Assembly: GCA_965153455.1 (NCBI GenBank)
Contig: OZ234493.1
Location: 18,032,213 to 18,096,212 of the forward strand
DNA from: Sphagnum compactum
Taxonomy: Eukaryota > Bryophyta > Sphagnopsida > Sphagnales
DNA: 64,000 bases
Reading direction: 5' to 3'
Shown piece by piece: positions 10,096-23,842 of the stretch. How positions within the stretch are numbered: position 1 is the first letter of the stretch; every line of letters begins with the position of its first letter. Below the pieces are notes generated by a model. That model was not told the DNA's origin. It did not search any database and was given only the letters and a program-made list of their open reading frames with translations. The position numbers and the translations under genes were made by a program.

Positions 10096-13038
10096 AATGT
10101 CCTCAATCATTTACAAGCTTCCTTGTCGTACATTTTCACTTTGCCTACTTTCCAGTTTGTTTGTTTAGACAAAAACAATAGGAAATGGAGTCATCATTAT
10201 AGCCTCTTACATTAGGCTAGCAACTCAGTTGCTATATAACAAGTAGAATTGGTGAAAGGGAAATTTGTCAATTGGCATTAACTAAGAATATATTGAACTT
10301 GTAAGGATTGGAGCTTAGATTATGAGTTAAGTTCAATGTGTAGTCTTAATCCAACAACCTAAGGCAAATTATTAAGATGCTCTTGAACATTCTTAATGGG
10401 TTTGTGTCCCAATTCCTTAGGAGTTGGAGGCCTTAGGGGCCCAAATGTTGGGGAAAATGTCATGAAATACAAAGGAACCAAACTAGATGGCTGAGTCAGT
10501 CAACCCAAACTTGAAAGAATCCAATTCTTAGCATTAACCTTTATTGATTGGCATATGTTCCACCTACAACGTAACAATATTTACTCATTGAACTATGTTT
10601 TGAAACTTTGAGGTCTAGGACACATGTGAATGATCTTCATTTGTTAGTCATGCAAGATAGATTTGGTATTCTCCAATTCATCTATTATTGTAATCTTGTT
10701 AAACTTAATCTTTTCAATTAATCATGGACTTTATCTAACTACTATAATTTGTATATTGCATTTTTCTAATTTAATGTATAGTCAAATAATTTTCAAGAGA
10801 TGTTTGAAGAATTGTGTTGACTCTTTTTCATTTTCTTTGCAGAAATATCTAGTGTGTGATTTAAATCCCACTTGCAATTCCAATAATCCAAACTTGACCG
10901 TCATTTTTTTCCATGGGATTGCTTTTGGCACAAATGATGAATGGAAGGAAACATGGACAACATGCCCCACCAACAATAGAGAAGAGTGCATATGTTGGCC
11001 AGAAAAGTGGCTACCCGAAGACTTGAACAACAATGTTCGAATTTTATCATTGTCTTATGATTCTAACATTGTGGCAGGTGTTCACAATGATGTGACTGAA
11101 ATTGGCAAAAACCTCATACAAAGTTTGGTTATAAATTGAAGGTGTGATAATCTCCTCTATTTATGGACACATTAATTACTTCTCCTTGTGTACATTAAGG
11201 ATAATTGTTTACATCTTTAGAATTTTTTAAATGTTTTGCACAAGTTAATTATTCATGCGTGCTAATATTGTGATACACACCAAGAAGTTTCCATTTATTT
11301 GAATTGTTAGATTAATGTAGAAAACATAAAATGGGGCTTAAATGCAAATGTCCTTATTTGAAGATAATAGCAAAGTATATGTTCATATTATAAGTTCATG
11401 GTACACCTAGTTTGGTTTTGATGGCAATTTTTAATTCGCATTTTTTGAATCTTTATCTTTGGTAATGCAATTGAATTAAATTAAATTAAATTAATACATG
11501 TGTATAAAATTTGCACCATTTCATCACAAAAAAATTATTTCAGAAAAAGGGCATATCTTTTTCTCTTTTTTTTATTAAATTTCAACGGTATTTTCAAGGT
11601 AACACATAGAAGGTGAGTTGTACATTGACAAAAGAATGTAAACACTTATATACTTGTACATAATAATTATTTTACCAAAACATGGTTGTCACATTTTTTA
11701 AGTAGATTGATGGAGTCAATAAATGATAAATGCAAAGCAAATCAATTATGAACTTATGATTTAGGTCATGTGTGAATTGGAAAATTGCCTCAAGTACAAT
11801 AGGATAAATTTGTACATGCTACTACAATGTTGATAATGGAATTTTGGTGCATTGTTGAATATTTTGTAGTTATCAATCCTTTTGGGATGGACCAGTGGCA
11901 TTAGTTGCTTATAGTTTTGGAGGCCTTATACTCAAAAGCTTGGTGGTTGAAGCTCGCAAACATGTAAATCAAAGGCCAAGAAATGATTTGGATGATGAAG
12001 TATACAAATGTTGTGAGACATTTTTGAACAATGTTAAAGGTGTAGTATTTTATGGTGTACCACATGCTGGTGGTACCCAAGATTTATCAAATTATTTCAC
12101 TTGGCAACATCAACAAATCAACACATTGAACAAGTATGCAATCCAATCTGGTATTTTAAAAAATTTAGAATCTTTCAACCCACAAATGGAATACCTTTCA
12201 ATGGATTTTAAAAATGCCGTTCATGAAGACCTCAACATTTATGCATTTGGCGAAGGATTACCACTCGATGATAATTGGGTAAGATTTTCATTTCACCACA
12301 TTGAAAATTATCCGACTAGGTTCATTAGTTGAACATTTTTTGTATTGTCAAAATTTGTGTGAGATCATGTACTCAATACTCCTAAATATATTAAGGTGGT
12401 GAATGGGTCATGTGTTTTATGAACTTTGTTTCATGAATTACTATCGATGGAAAGGAAATTTGATTGATTTGAAACAACAAGAAATCGGTTTTAAATTTTC
12501 CCTTCATCAAACCAATTCCATATAAATATTTGTGAGGAAAACCATAACATCATTAAAACATGTAAGATTAATGAAATTAATATTTCATTTTTATTCAAAC
12601 ATCAATAGTTATCAAGCTATAGTTTCCTCCACCATTTGAAAGTATTTTACTTATAAGGTGAAGCATAAGAAAACAAGCAAATCAATGAGCTCCATTAATT
12701 TAATCTTTTGCATATGCAGGGAATTTTAGTGCCATTTGCCTCGGCTATTTAGTTGTCAAACAACAACCATTACAAAATTGAGGATGCTAATCACTTCACA
12801 ATTTGCAAGCCACCAAACAAAGATCATCCAAGCTATTCTTTATTGTTAAAATGTTTGAAAATATGTATGGAGGTAAAAACATCAAATCTAAGTTTTTTGA
12901 TTTCATATATGTTCATATAATTTGATACACATTAGGTCATAGCATTCTTGATGTGTATTGCATGTGCAATGTCATATATATTGGTTATCAAATAAGAAAA
13001 AAACATATAAATGACCTATATTTTGTGAATTTTGACAG

Positions 13039-14095
13039 AAAAATATATTGCTTCCACCTTTGCCATGTCATGAAGTGGCATTGGTTGACAAAGCAAAAGA
13101 CATAAACATCTTGTTACAAAAGGAATCTATTGTTGGTTTGGTCGGAATGGGTGGGATTGGGAAGACCACTTTGTGCAAAAAATTCTATCATTTGTTCCAC
13201 AACGAATATGACAAATCTAGTTTTTTGGAGGATGTGAAATCAAAGGACGATATCAATGATGTCATAAAACGACTCCTATGTGATTTGTGTGGCCAAAGGT
13301 TATGCAAGGATGAAAATGTGAATCAAAAAGACCTTGACCAAATTAGGCAATGTATGATATCGAAGAAAGTGTTAGTGGTGGTGGATGATGTTGGTAATGG
13401 GAAAGACCTTACATCCTTGCAACTTGTCATTAATAAATGTGCCAAGAATACAACTTCTAAAAGCAAAGTACTTGTGAATTGTCGAAATTGGCAAAATCTG
13501 AAATCTCATGTAAATGAAGATGGAAAGGTCGTCATGAAATCTTTGGAGGAAGAGCACGCAAGGGAACTTTTTATGTTCCATGCATTCAGTAATGCAAATC
13601 ATGTTCCAACAAAGGATTTCAAAGATATATGTATGAAAATTATAGAAGCTTGTGGGGGGCTCCCTTTAAGTCTTAAAATATTGGGTTCTTTTTTGTGCGA
13701 TACTAAAGAATTAGAAATCTGGGAAGGTGCATTGAACAAATTGAAAAGTGGGCAAAGTTTCACCGGGGGCAATGATAATGAAGAACTTTGGAGTAAATTG
13801 AAAATTTCTTATGACTACTTGGATAAGCAACATCAAAACATGTTTTTGGATATTGCTTGTTTTTTTCATGGTTTGAAAATAAGTACAATTTGTCGAACGT
13901 GGAGTGGAAATTATTTACACTCAAAATTTGAATTACGAAATTTACAACATAGATCTTTGATCCAATGGGCAGAAGGTGGAATCTTGTACATACATGAACA
14001 ATTACATGGGTCAAAATATTACAATGGAACTTCCAATTATGAATCGTTTTATATGGAAATCAAATAAACCAAATTTTTTTTTACAAAAGGATGAG
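13039..14095 (+). pseudogene. NB-ARC exon of the hydrolase-NLR relic
   Basis: This exon codes for the nucleotide-binding switch. The P-loop lies near 13147-13173 and kinase-2 near 13366-13392 (KKVLVVVDDV). An RNBS-B-like segment (SKVLVNCRNW), CGGLPLSLKILGSF near 13650 and ISYDYLDKQHQNMFLDIACF near 13805 follow. After HEQL at 13993-14004 the frame shifts. The expected continuation (MGQNITMELPIMNRFIWKS) lies in the next frame from 14006 to the donor at 14096. Comparison with the family spacing suggests about five bases are missing there. Without the shift the exon would join the LRR exon in frame. Confidence 0.8.
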
Positions 14096-14563
14096 GTTGT
14101 CACCATACTATTTCAATCTTTTAATTTTACTTTGATTTTTTTAATTTATTTTTTACTATGTCCAAAATAAAATGTTTTACCTTTTAGTTTTGATTTTATA
14201 AATACATTTTTTTCTAAAAAAACATTGGCACTAGGATGAAATGTTATTTTATATTGATAATCCTTTTGTTTTCATCTCATGTGATAGGTGGTGGAAAATC
14301 TAGAAGGCATTTCATTAAAACAATGTGACAATTTGCCTACATTGTCCCAAATTGGCTCAAAGGGATTTCACAAACTTAGGTTGGTTGACCTAACAGAAGC
14401 CTCCCCAACTATTGTGAATTTTTTCATCCAAGGGCGAAAGTTGAATAATGTTAAATGGTTGTGCTTCAAGAAATGCATGATTCAAACGTTGCCAAGTAAT
14501 TTGTTTTATTGTTTACAATTAAAAGTACTTGATTTGACAAAATGCCTAAATTTAGAAAAAATA

Positions 14564-16611
14564 CCTTCATATATTGGCCAATTGAATGCACTCCAAGAGC
14601 TTGATTTAAATGGGTGTTCCAAGTTGAAAGAACTACCTTCATCTATTGGCCAATTGAATGCATTCCAAGAGCTCGATTTGAATGGGTGTTCCAACTTGAA
14701 AGAACTACCTTCATCTATTGGCCAACTGAATGCACTCCAAAAGCTTAATTTGAATTGGTGTTCCAACTTGAAAGAACTACCTTCATCTATTAGCCAATTG
14801 AATGCACTCCAAGAGCTTGTTTTGAGTGGGTCTTCCAACTTGAGAAAACTACCTTCATCTATTGGCCAATTGAATGCACTCCAAGAACTTCATTTGAGTG
14901 AATGTTCCAACTTGAGAGAACTACCTTCATCTATTGGCCAATTGAATGCACTCCAAATGCTTAATTTATATTGGTGTTCCAACTTGAAAGAACTACCTTC
15001 ATCTATTGGCCAATTGAATGCACTCCAAAAGCTTCATTTGGATTTGTGTCACAAGTTGAGAGAACTACCTTCATCTATTAGCGAATTGAATGCACTCCAA
15101 AAACTTGATTTGAATGGGTGTTCCAACTTGAAAGAACTACCTTCATCTATTGGCCAATTGAATGCACTCCAAGAGCTTAATTTGAACGGGTGTTGCAACT
15201 TGCAAGAATTACCTTCATCTATTGGCCAATTGAATGCACTCCAAAAGCTTAATTTGAATGGGTGTTACAACTTGAAAGAACTACCTTCATCTATTGGCCA
15301 ATTAAATGCACTCCAAAAGCTTAGTTTGAGTGCGTGTTTCAACTGGAAAAAACTACCTTCATCTATTGGCCAATTGAATGCACTCCAAGAACTCGATTTG
15401 AATGGGTGTTCCAACTTGAAAGAACTACCTTCATCTATTGGCCAATTGAATGCACTCCAAGAGCTCGATTTGAGTTTATGTTCCAACTTGAAAGAACTAC
15501 CTTCATCTATTGGCCAATTGAATGCACTCCAAAAGCTTAATTTGAATTGGTGTTCCAACTTGAAAGAACTACCTTCATCTATTGGCCAATTGAATGCACT
15601 CCAAGAGCTTGGTTTGAGTGGGTGTTCCAACTTGAAAGAACTACCTTCATTTATTGGCCAATTGAATGCACTCCAAAAGCTTGGTTTGAATGATTCGTCT
15701 AACTTGGAAGAACTACCTTCATCTATTGGGCACTTAAATGCATTCCAAAAGCTTAATTTGAATGGGTGTTACAACTTGAAAGAATTACCTTCATCTATTG
15801 GCCAATTGAATGCACTCCAAGAGCTTGATTTGAATAAGTGTTCCAACTTGAAAGAACTACCTTATCAATTGGTCAATTGAATGCACTCCAAAAGCTTAAT
15901 TTGAATGGGTGTTGCAACTTGAAAGAACTACCTTCATCTATTGGCCAATTGAATGCACTCCGAAAGCTTGGTTTGAGTGAATGTTCCAACTTGAGACAAC
16001 TACCTTCATCTATTGGCCAATTGAATGCACTCCAAGAGCTTGTTTTGAGTGGGTGTTCCAACTTGAAAGAAGTACCTTCATCTATTGGCCAATTGAATGC
16101 ACTCCAAAAGCTTGGTTTAAGTGACTGTTCTAACTTGAAAGAACTACCTTCATCAATTGGTCAATTGAATGCACTCCAAAAGCTTAATTTGAATGGGTGT
16201 TGCAACTTGAAAGAACTACCTTCATCTATTGGCCAATTGAATGAACTCCAAGAGCTTGATTTGAGTTTATGTTCCAATTTGAGAGAACTACCTTCATCTA
16301 TTGGCCAATTGAATGCACTCCAAAAGCTTAATTTGAATTGGTGTTCCAACTTGAAAGAACTACCTTCATCTATGGGCCAATTGAATGCACTCCAAAAGCT
16401 TAATTTGAACGGGTGTTGCAACTTGCAAGAATTACCTTCATCTATTGGCCAATTGAATGCACTCCAAAAGCTTAATTTGAATGGGTGTTACAATTTGCAA
16501 GAATTACCTTCATCTATTGGCCAATTGAATGCATTCCAAGAGCTTGTTTTGAGTGGGTCTTCCAACTTGAGAGAACTACCTTCATTTATTGGCCAATTGA
16601 ATACACTCTAG
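14564..16611 (+). repeat. 72-bp tandem LRR array (about 28 full units plus a part unit)
   Basis: Each 72-bp unit encodes one 24-residue leucine-rich repeat of the form PSSIGQLNALQ, then (E/K)LxLxxCSNLKEL. There are 18 units before the 1-base deletion at 15863/15864 and 10 full units plus a partial one after it. The PSSIGQLNALQ half is almost invariant. Variation is concentrated at the x positions of the predicted beta strand, where ligand contact occurs in LRR receptors. Unit order shows block duplications: units 19 and 23 share the rare ATCAATTGGTCAATTG variant, and the pair DLSLCSNL/NLNWCSNL occurs as units 13-14 and 24-25. This points to recent unequal exchange. Confidence 0.9.
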
Positions 16612-17260
16612 GCTTTTATTTATAAGACTTCTTCAACTTGAAAGCATCTTGAGAAAAATGCATTCATCTATGGGCAAATTGAATGCACTCAAAGTGCTTC
16701 ATTTGTCGAGGCATTCCAACTTGAAATAACTATTTTCATCTATTGGCCAATTGAATACATTTGAAAAAGCTTCATTTGTCAAAGCAATCCAACTTGAAAC
16801 AACTACTTTCATCTACTAGCCAATTGAGTACAATCCAAAAGCTTCATTTGTCAAGGTGTTCCAACTTGAAATAATTATTTTCATCCACTAGCTAATTGCG
16901 TACATTCTAAAAGCTTCATTTGTCAAAATGTTCCAACTTGAAAAAAAAAAATTTCATCTATTGGTCATTGAGTGCACTTGAAAATCTTGATTTGTGTGAA
17001 TGCTACAATTTGCAGGAATTACTTACATGTACATTGACCAATTAAATGCACTCCAAAAGTTTTAATTCTGAGAATGGACGAGGTTGCAGGAATTACTTAT
17101 GTTTATTGGCCAATTTAATGCATTCAAGGAACTTAATTTGTTAAAGCGTTTCAAGTTGAGAGAATCACCTTCATCTATTGCCAACTCAATCATTTGTAAA
17201 AAACCTCTTTTTTTCAACCAACCCACCTTCCACTTGACATCATCTTTGACTATGTTTCAA
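16612..17260 (+). pseudogene. Decayed tail of the LRR array
   Basis: After the stop at 16609 the 72-bp pattern continues in degenerate form, for example TTCATCTATGGGCAAATTGA, then GCTTCATTTGTC, repeated about five times to about 16920. Further fragments (GGAATTACTTA near 17020 and 17088, CCTTCATCTATTGCCAA near 17167) continue to about 17260. No unit is in a continuous frame. Unit divergence is far higher than in the array upstream, so this end escaped homogenisation and is older or unconstrained. Confidence 0.7.
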
Positions 17261-18123
17261 TTGTAATTTTTTGAATATTTTAAACAATTATTCACAATTG
17301 GCAAGTAAATTGAACTGTCTATTCTTTTGGTGGACAAATGAAGGCAAATCCCAATTATTTCAAAATTCTTGGAATATTTTTAGCACCCCCATGGTCTACA
17401 ATTGAACTCTAGTTGAAACATTGACTTGGAAAATTACATAGTTTATATCAAGCTTCTCGGGGTGGCGTGTCAACTAAGAAAGTCCCATGTTCAACTACTA
17501 TGGTCAATTACAAAACATAGTGATGGATGATAGATCACACATGGATGGATGACATTGAGATTGGGACTAATGTCTTCGTTGTAAGTGCGCAGCAAGATTG
17601 TTTCTTGACTATAACTACAAGTTGAAAGGCAAAAAACGAATGTTGGGCACTTTTACAGATTATGTCAACGCCTCAATTGCAAGTGCTACTTAGTAAAGAT
17701 GACAACAACCATTGTGCCATGTTCTACAAACATTGGTATGCATGGTTATGGTTTTAATAAACAAATATTTATTGAAGTTGTCAAAGCCAACAAAGCCACA
17801 ATGATGAAATTATGTTCCTTATCTTTGAAAGACCCCAACAAGTAGATTTTGAAAACTATCAAGTTAATTGATGATTTGTCAAAAACATTCAAATCCTAGG
17901 TTCCATGATAGATGGTGGGCAAAAATGACTTAGCTTCCAAGAAAACATTATTCACATCAGGATGTGACCTTTCACCTAGCTCCCTGTTAAAAGAAATTTG
18001 GCATTGAAAAAATATATAATAAAACTAGTTTTCTCTATACTTTAATGTTTTTTTTATAAAAATGGACAAGGATAGCTTGATGCCCAAAAATAGAAATGAC
18101 ATTTTCGTCAATAGAAGCATTGT

Positions 18124-18370
18124 CATTAGTAGAAAAAGGTTCAAATGTAACCAAATTACATGTGATTACATGCGACTAATTGTTGTTTATAACTAACACT
18201 GGTGACATTTGTGACTGAAAATCACATCACACATTTTTTGATCACATTTTATGACTATGTCACAACTATTTATAAGTTTTTCATTCTTCCAGTGGAATGA
18301 CTTTTCACATTATTTTCATTTTTGAACACCTTTATATGGCCCATTAGTTGCAAAAGTGACCAAAAAATGT
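18124..18370 (+). mobile_element. CACTA (En/Spm)-like terminus, degenerate
   Basis: CATTAGTAGAAAAAGG looks like a mutated CACTA end. It is followed by the subterminal words TGCGACTAATTG and TTGTGACTG. Then CCCATTAGTTGCAAAAGTG corresponds to ACCATTAGTTGCAAATGTC downstream of the end at 23843. The two segments therefore appear to be copies of one family. No opposite end was paired with certainty. Confidence 0.4.
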
Positions 18371-21060
18371 AACTAATACTTATTTATACATTAAGTTATG
18401 TACATTACTAATTTTGTATAGGGTAAGTCATGCATTTTATGTTATGGTAATTAACAACCATGTATAATAAGCCTTGTGTATACATTATGCACTCCATATT
18501 CGTAATGGCATATATATGTATTATTCTTGTGGATTAGTTAGGCATGGTTTGAAAAAACTAGTATTGTATATTAGCCTCATATTAAGGCATATGTAAAGGT
18601 GGCAATACATCAATCATCCATAGGTGTAAAAAAAACAAATACAATAATTATTGTAAAATTATTGTAATTATATCAATTACCAAAAAAAGTTATAAATAAT
18701 TATAAACAATCAAATTATCTAGAACTTAAAATTTATAAAATCCTTATTTAATCTTTTTAGACTCATCATAATGTAATTCGAGTATTCAATGTAATTATCA
18801 TCATTAATTGTAAAATTAATATATCTATTATTTATAATTACTTATATACTATGAATAAGTATTCCTCCAACATAGAAAATTCACCCTAATTATTTATTTT
18901 CTTACAATGCAAAATTTTTATTTAAAAAATTATATCATATGTAATTGCACTTAGTGATAATATTGATAATTTATAATTTAAATTAACATTTATAATTCTT
19001 ATGGAAATTTTATTATAACGTGAATAATTAATGTACTCATTGTAATTAAAATAATTCAATTATAGTACATTATTGTATGTAGAACCTATAATATTTTATT
19101 GAAAATGAATTATTATTATTACAACATTCATTTTAAATTATTTTGATATTGTATAAAGTAATAAAAATAATAAAAATTACAGTAAAATGATTTTAATCAA
19201 ATTAATTACTATAAAACCATTTTATTTATAGTAACTATAAATTTATTTAATAATATTATCATAATTAATTATAGAAATTTGATGATATTTATATGTTATA
19301 AATTATAATTGATTTGGGATTTAAAAAATTTACAATAATTATATTGTAATTAGAATCATGAATGTATTAATTATAAATTATTTTATTTATAACTTTAAAT
19401 TACTCTAAAATTAATTTATAGTTAACAATTATTAGCACTACAAAATATTCACATTAATTATTCATATTTTTATAGTAATCAAAATTAATCACTACAAGTA
19501 TAATATTTTAATGAGAGTTCATGACTATATGTTTGGTGTATATTTTTGAATTTCATCATTATGTGCATACTCTTATTCAAAATGGCAATTTTTAATTTGT
19601 AAATGTTTTTGTCACATTGCTGATTTCACCATATGTTTATGACATTTGAATATAATACAGTATGTAGAAAATAAAATGTGATGAAAAAATGAGCCACCCT
19701 ATCTTGCAACTACCCCACATATCATCTTTGTGGATTGTGATTTAATTGCAATAATTTATTGACAACCTTTTATAAATATGGTACGATCACTCCCAATAGA
19801 AACACCCAACATTTCATTTTCAAACATGTGAAACATACTTTTGAATACATTTTGTTGTCTACATGTTTATGTTATTTATTTCCATTCATTTGTGTGTTTT
19901 GTTTCAATGTCTATGGTCTTCAAGAATCCATTTTCCATTGTTCTCTTTTAGTCCTTAATCCTGATGCACATGAATCTGTCTAGTTCATTGAATCTTAATT
20001 TCCTTTTCAATATCATCCTTAAGGAATTTCTTACATACACATGGTTAAGATTAATTAGTGCACCTTCATAATTTTTGTCACAAGATATGTCAAACCACTA
20101 GCTTTTTTAGGAACCAAGGTGTTGTTTCAAGAATTTAAAATCCTTAATAACTCTTAGTACAAGACCTTACAATTTTCCAAAATACAGGAAATTTTGGAAG
20201 GAAATGAATTAAATCCTTTTGAGTTGGGAATATGAGTCTTTGATTTTGTAGGAACATTTACTACCTAATGGTTTTTAGAAAATTGGATCCATGATTTAGG
20301 ATCCTCAATTTTTCGTTAAGACATGCAATCTTGTGTTAAGAATTGGATTCTTGGGTTACAACTCCACTTTTGTTTTATGAAACCCAATCTTGCATATATT
20401 AAGCTTAATTAAGTCTTATATTTCATTTTTCAATCCTACTTCAAGAGTGTGAATCCTAGACTAACAATATTATGTCCTATATTGAGGAAAATTCATTCCA
20501 TTTTTTATCATTGTATTTGTAGGGAAAGTACGAAACATCATTGGAAATATAATAGAAAGTTTTGGCATTAAAAATGTTTCACCACTTGTCTCCAAGGTTC
20601 TACAAATACTTGACCAACATCTTGCCAAAACAAAGCACAACAATTCATGATAGAAAAGAGAATGGTAGGGTAATGTTTCATGAACTCTTACCACATTCAT
20701 CAATAGGTGAAACATTCATTCCAATTGGCATAAACACAAGAAATCATGACAAGCTCTCCAATGTTGCATGTGAATATGCTTCAACAAACTAATGATAATT
20801 CTTGAATGCTTGCACATGGAGCAATGAACACACCCATTCCAACTATTGAATCATGTGATCATTTACCAAGTCAAATCTAATTTATTGGCCCAAATGCCCC
20901 AACAATGCATATATTGGCTATATTTCATCTAAAATTTGGTGTATGATGCGTATGTGGAGTTTTTATAATAAAAGGTTTCACCTTAAAAAGTGAAGGTGCC
21001 AATATATACTACATAGGTGATGGTCATTGTTCCTTTTTAGGAATTTTTGTTTGTAAAAAT

Positions 21061-21500
21061 GATCATCCCTAAGAAGATTTAGCCAAATTTGGCTAGAAAC
21101 CAAATATGAAGTACAAATCTTTAATCATTTTTTAATAGTTTTGACTACACATTAAACATTAAATATTAGAATGGTGATTTTTATTAAGTTTTTTATTCAC
21201 TTATGGTCTTTGAAAACCTCCAATATTTATCTATGAAAGAAAGTAGTCTATTTGATTTCTTTGTCACATTGAAATCTCCCAAACCATGGTGCGTGTTGTC
21301 ATGTTCTTGGTGTCGTTGGAAAGTTTTCAATGAATAAGGGTGTATCAAGTTGGTTTCATAATGTTTCAACTTATAGTGAAGAAGTTATTGAAAACAAAAT
21401 TTTCATTGAAAATTCATTTAAATTAAAAAAAACCATAATGGAATTTGGGCACACTCTTGGTATTGTTAGAAAACTTTCAATTCATATATAGGATTTAATG
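21061..21500 (+). mobile_element. Dispersed TIR family (copy 2)
   Basis: It begins GATCATCCCTAAGAAG, then ATTTAGCCAAATTTGGCTA. The inside (TTGGAAAGTTTTCAATGA, then GGGTGTATCAAGTTGGTTT, then GAAGTTATTGAA at about 21315-21390) aligns with 31.69-31.77 kb. The end motif occurs inverted at 32040 and 45850. No coding capacity is visible, so it is a non-autonomous element or a relic. Confidence 0.45.
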
Positions 21501-23842
21501 AAGGCGTTTGGATTTGCGAAAGTCCAATGGCATTTGTGAAAAATATTGAATGTTGAATAGTTTTTTTTGTTTGAAATTCAATGAAATTACCAAAAAATGG
21601 TTTTAAAAGGAAGAAATGGGTAACCAATTCACATTCAGGCCAATGACATAGGCTACATTAATACATTTGAGTTATAATTTTTCATCAATGGTCATTGTGG
21701 AAAAAACAATGGCAAAACTTCTCACAAAATCTAGGTATGAAAAATGAGACTACCTTAGGAAAGGGAATGGAACCTTGGGACTTAAAAGTAACATATTTAT
21801 ATGTTATTAAAGTTTTGCTTTCATTTTACATGTAGAAGGTGTTAGTGACATTGTAGTGAATGTAGACAACCTTTATTTTGAGGTGTGTTGTTATTATAGG
21901 TGAAGGCTCATCTAGGCTAGCCATTCATTTAAATGTTCCTCCCCTCTCCTTATTTAATATGCTTATCACAATTGGGGGGGAGGGTTCAATTACTTGATTT
22001 CTTCTTGTTCCCCTTGCGATCTGCCCTCCTTGGAATATTTTTAATTTGCCAGGATTTGGGTCCTTCCATCTTGTACCTTTTTTCCTCCTTTGTTGGGTTC
22101 TTTGTTTTATTGATAATTGATAGGTTTTCATCATTTTTGAACTATTTCACGTGATGTAATAGTCGAACTTAGACATGCAACCTATTAAAAATTTCTATAG
22201 TTTTTTATGTCATGTAATCACACATATGTTAATTTCAAGTTTCAACCTAAAAAAGATGGAACCATTATTACTATTTGCTCGAGTCTTGGAAAGCAAGGGT
22301 ATTGTGAATCCAAAGCAGAGACAAAGTTTATTGTGACATATTTATCACATCCTTTGCAGGAAAAACAAGGTTATCCAAAATCCAAAAAGATACTCAATTA
22401 TGAAATGTCATTAGTGTATGGAAAGTCACTAGGATGATCATCAATTAAGATGCAACATATAAGATCATCCATTAAAATCTAACATAATGATCATCAATTT
22501 GAAATCACATCAAACATTGCAAGTTAAAAACATATAAACAAATTCAATTTTGCATCAGTAACAACTAGGTATGACATGAAAAAACCTCTTTTTTCTACAT
22601 TGTAGCAAAGGGATTTGAGGCCATTGGAAAGGTTAATAACATTCTATGATTGTGACCTTTGGATGCAAAAAGATTAGCACAAGAGGGAATAGATTTGTCG
22701 ACCTTCTGTTGCACCAAAGAATCAACGGTTAAATTTTCTTATTTTCACAAAAAAAAATTCTTCATCACCATTTTCAACCTTTAGCCTTGATGGATCAACT
22801 TTTTAATCCACTTGATATATATAACATCTACCAACAATCATATAACTCCAATTTAATGACAAAACTTCAAGTAACATTGTGGGCAAGTGTGGATTTTTTG
22901 GCCCTTGAAGGCCTCTATGACAACCACTCAATGAATGCACTGCTTAATGTATTCAGCTCACAATGGGAACACTTCATTGCAAGTCATGGTTACAATGGTT
23001 GCCCGCAATAATACTCTATTGATGGTTCTAATAATAAGCAACTAATGTTATTTTCTTTTTGATAAGTTGTTTGATGAAGGTCCCTCGTGAATATCATTAT
23101 AAATCTTGACAAGATCATGGTAGATTTTGTTTTTCCCATACTTTGAAATCATTGCCATGACTAAGTAACTCAAACTTCAAACGTAATAGTTCCAATAAAT
23201 CATCCACACAAGGTCACCACCCACATTAATAAGGCATTTTCAAAAATTTGAATCCATGATTCACGGCCCATACTTCAAACGAATAAATTATTCACCTCTC
23301 TCTCTATACAAAATTTTGACAACCCAATATAAGTAGTTGATGTTTTTGGGACTTTTAGATGGCTAGGATCTTGCTCCACCTTAAAGAGCCTTGATAATAT
23401 CTAGCCTAGTTAAGAAAGGGATTTTTTTCTTGATGCCCAAGCTATGGCTACCTTTGGTGTTAGTGCTCCAAAATTGTCACCATCCTTGCATAACATGACA
23501 CACCCAACTTGAAAGCAAACCATACAAAATTTCACCCACCCACGTGAAGAAAATCTTGCACTACTACCAACATTCAACATACTTGAACAATTGTTGTTGT
23601 TGTTGATTCCAATGGTGTAGCCACTAACAAACAAATAAAAGTATTCCTCATTGCATCCTCCACATTCGATTAAAGTTTAGGGTCTTAAAACATTTTTACA
23701 TTTAGGTGACATTTGTAAATCAATGCAATTCAAATAAAATTGTAAGTTTTTATGAAATGTGAAAAGGCCCAACCAAGCTCATTATGAAATGACCCCATTT
23801 GTCAATTTCAATTCAAAAGAAATTGAAATCAATAAACACCAT

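Larger units (their letters stand above)
10843..16611 (+). pseudogene. Broken hydrolase-NB-ARC-LRR immune receptor (HNL class)
   Basis: Five exons encode, in order, an alpha/beta-hydrolase, an NB-ARC ATPase and an LRR domain. This is the hydrolase-NLR layout known from liverworts and other bryophytes. Exon 1 (10843-11141) has the HG oxyanion region (VIFFHGIAFG). Exon 2 (11870-12278) has the nucleophile motif AYSFGG. Exon 3 (12720-12872) has the His region NHFTICKPPNKDHPSY. Exon 4 (13039-14095) has P-loop GMGGIGKTT, kinase-2 VLVVVDDV, GLPL and IHE in place of MHD. Exon 5 starts at 14288. All introns fit GT-AG with matching phase. The lesions are TGA at 11137-11139, TAG at 12750-12752 (probably from CAG), a frameshift at 14005 just after the MHD-like motif, a 1-base deletion at 15863/15864, and a stop at 16609-16611. 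The start exon was not found. A working ancestor would have been an intracellular pathogen receptor. This copy cannot make the full protein unless these are assembly errors. Confidence 0.8.

Noticed and set aside
14506-16421. Long minus-strand open frames across the LRR array
   Set aside because: The unit length is a multiple of three, so one stop-free antisense unit stays open in every copy; the repeated product has no meaning as a protein.
18640-19520. Possible replication origin or matrix attachment region in the very AT-rich stretch
   Set aside because: Base composition alone is not evidence; no defined motif or boundary was found.
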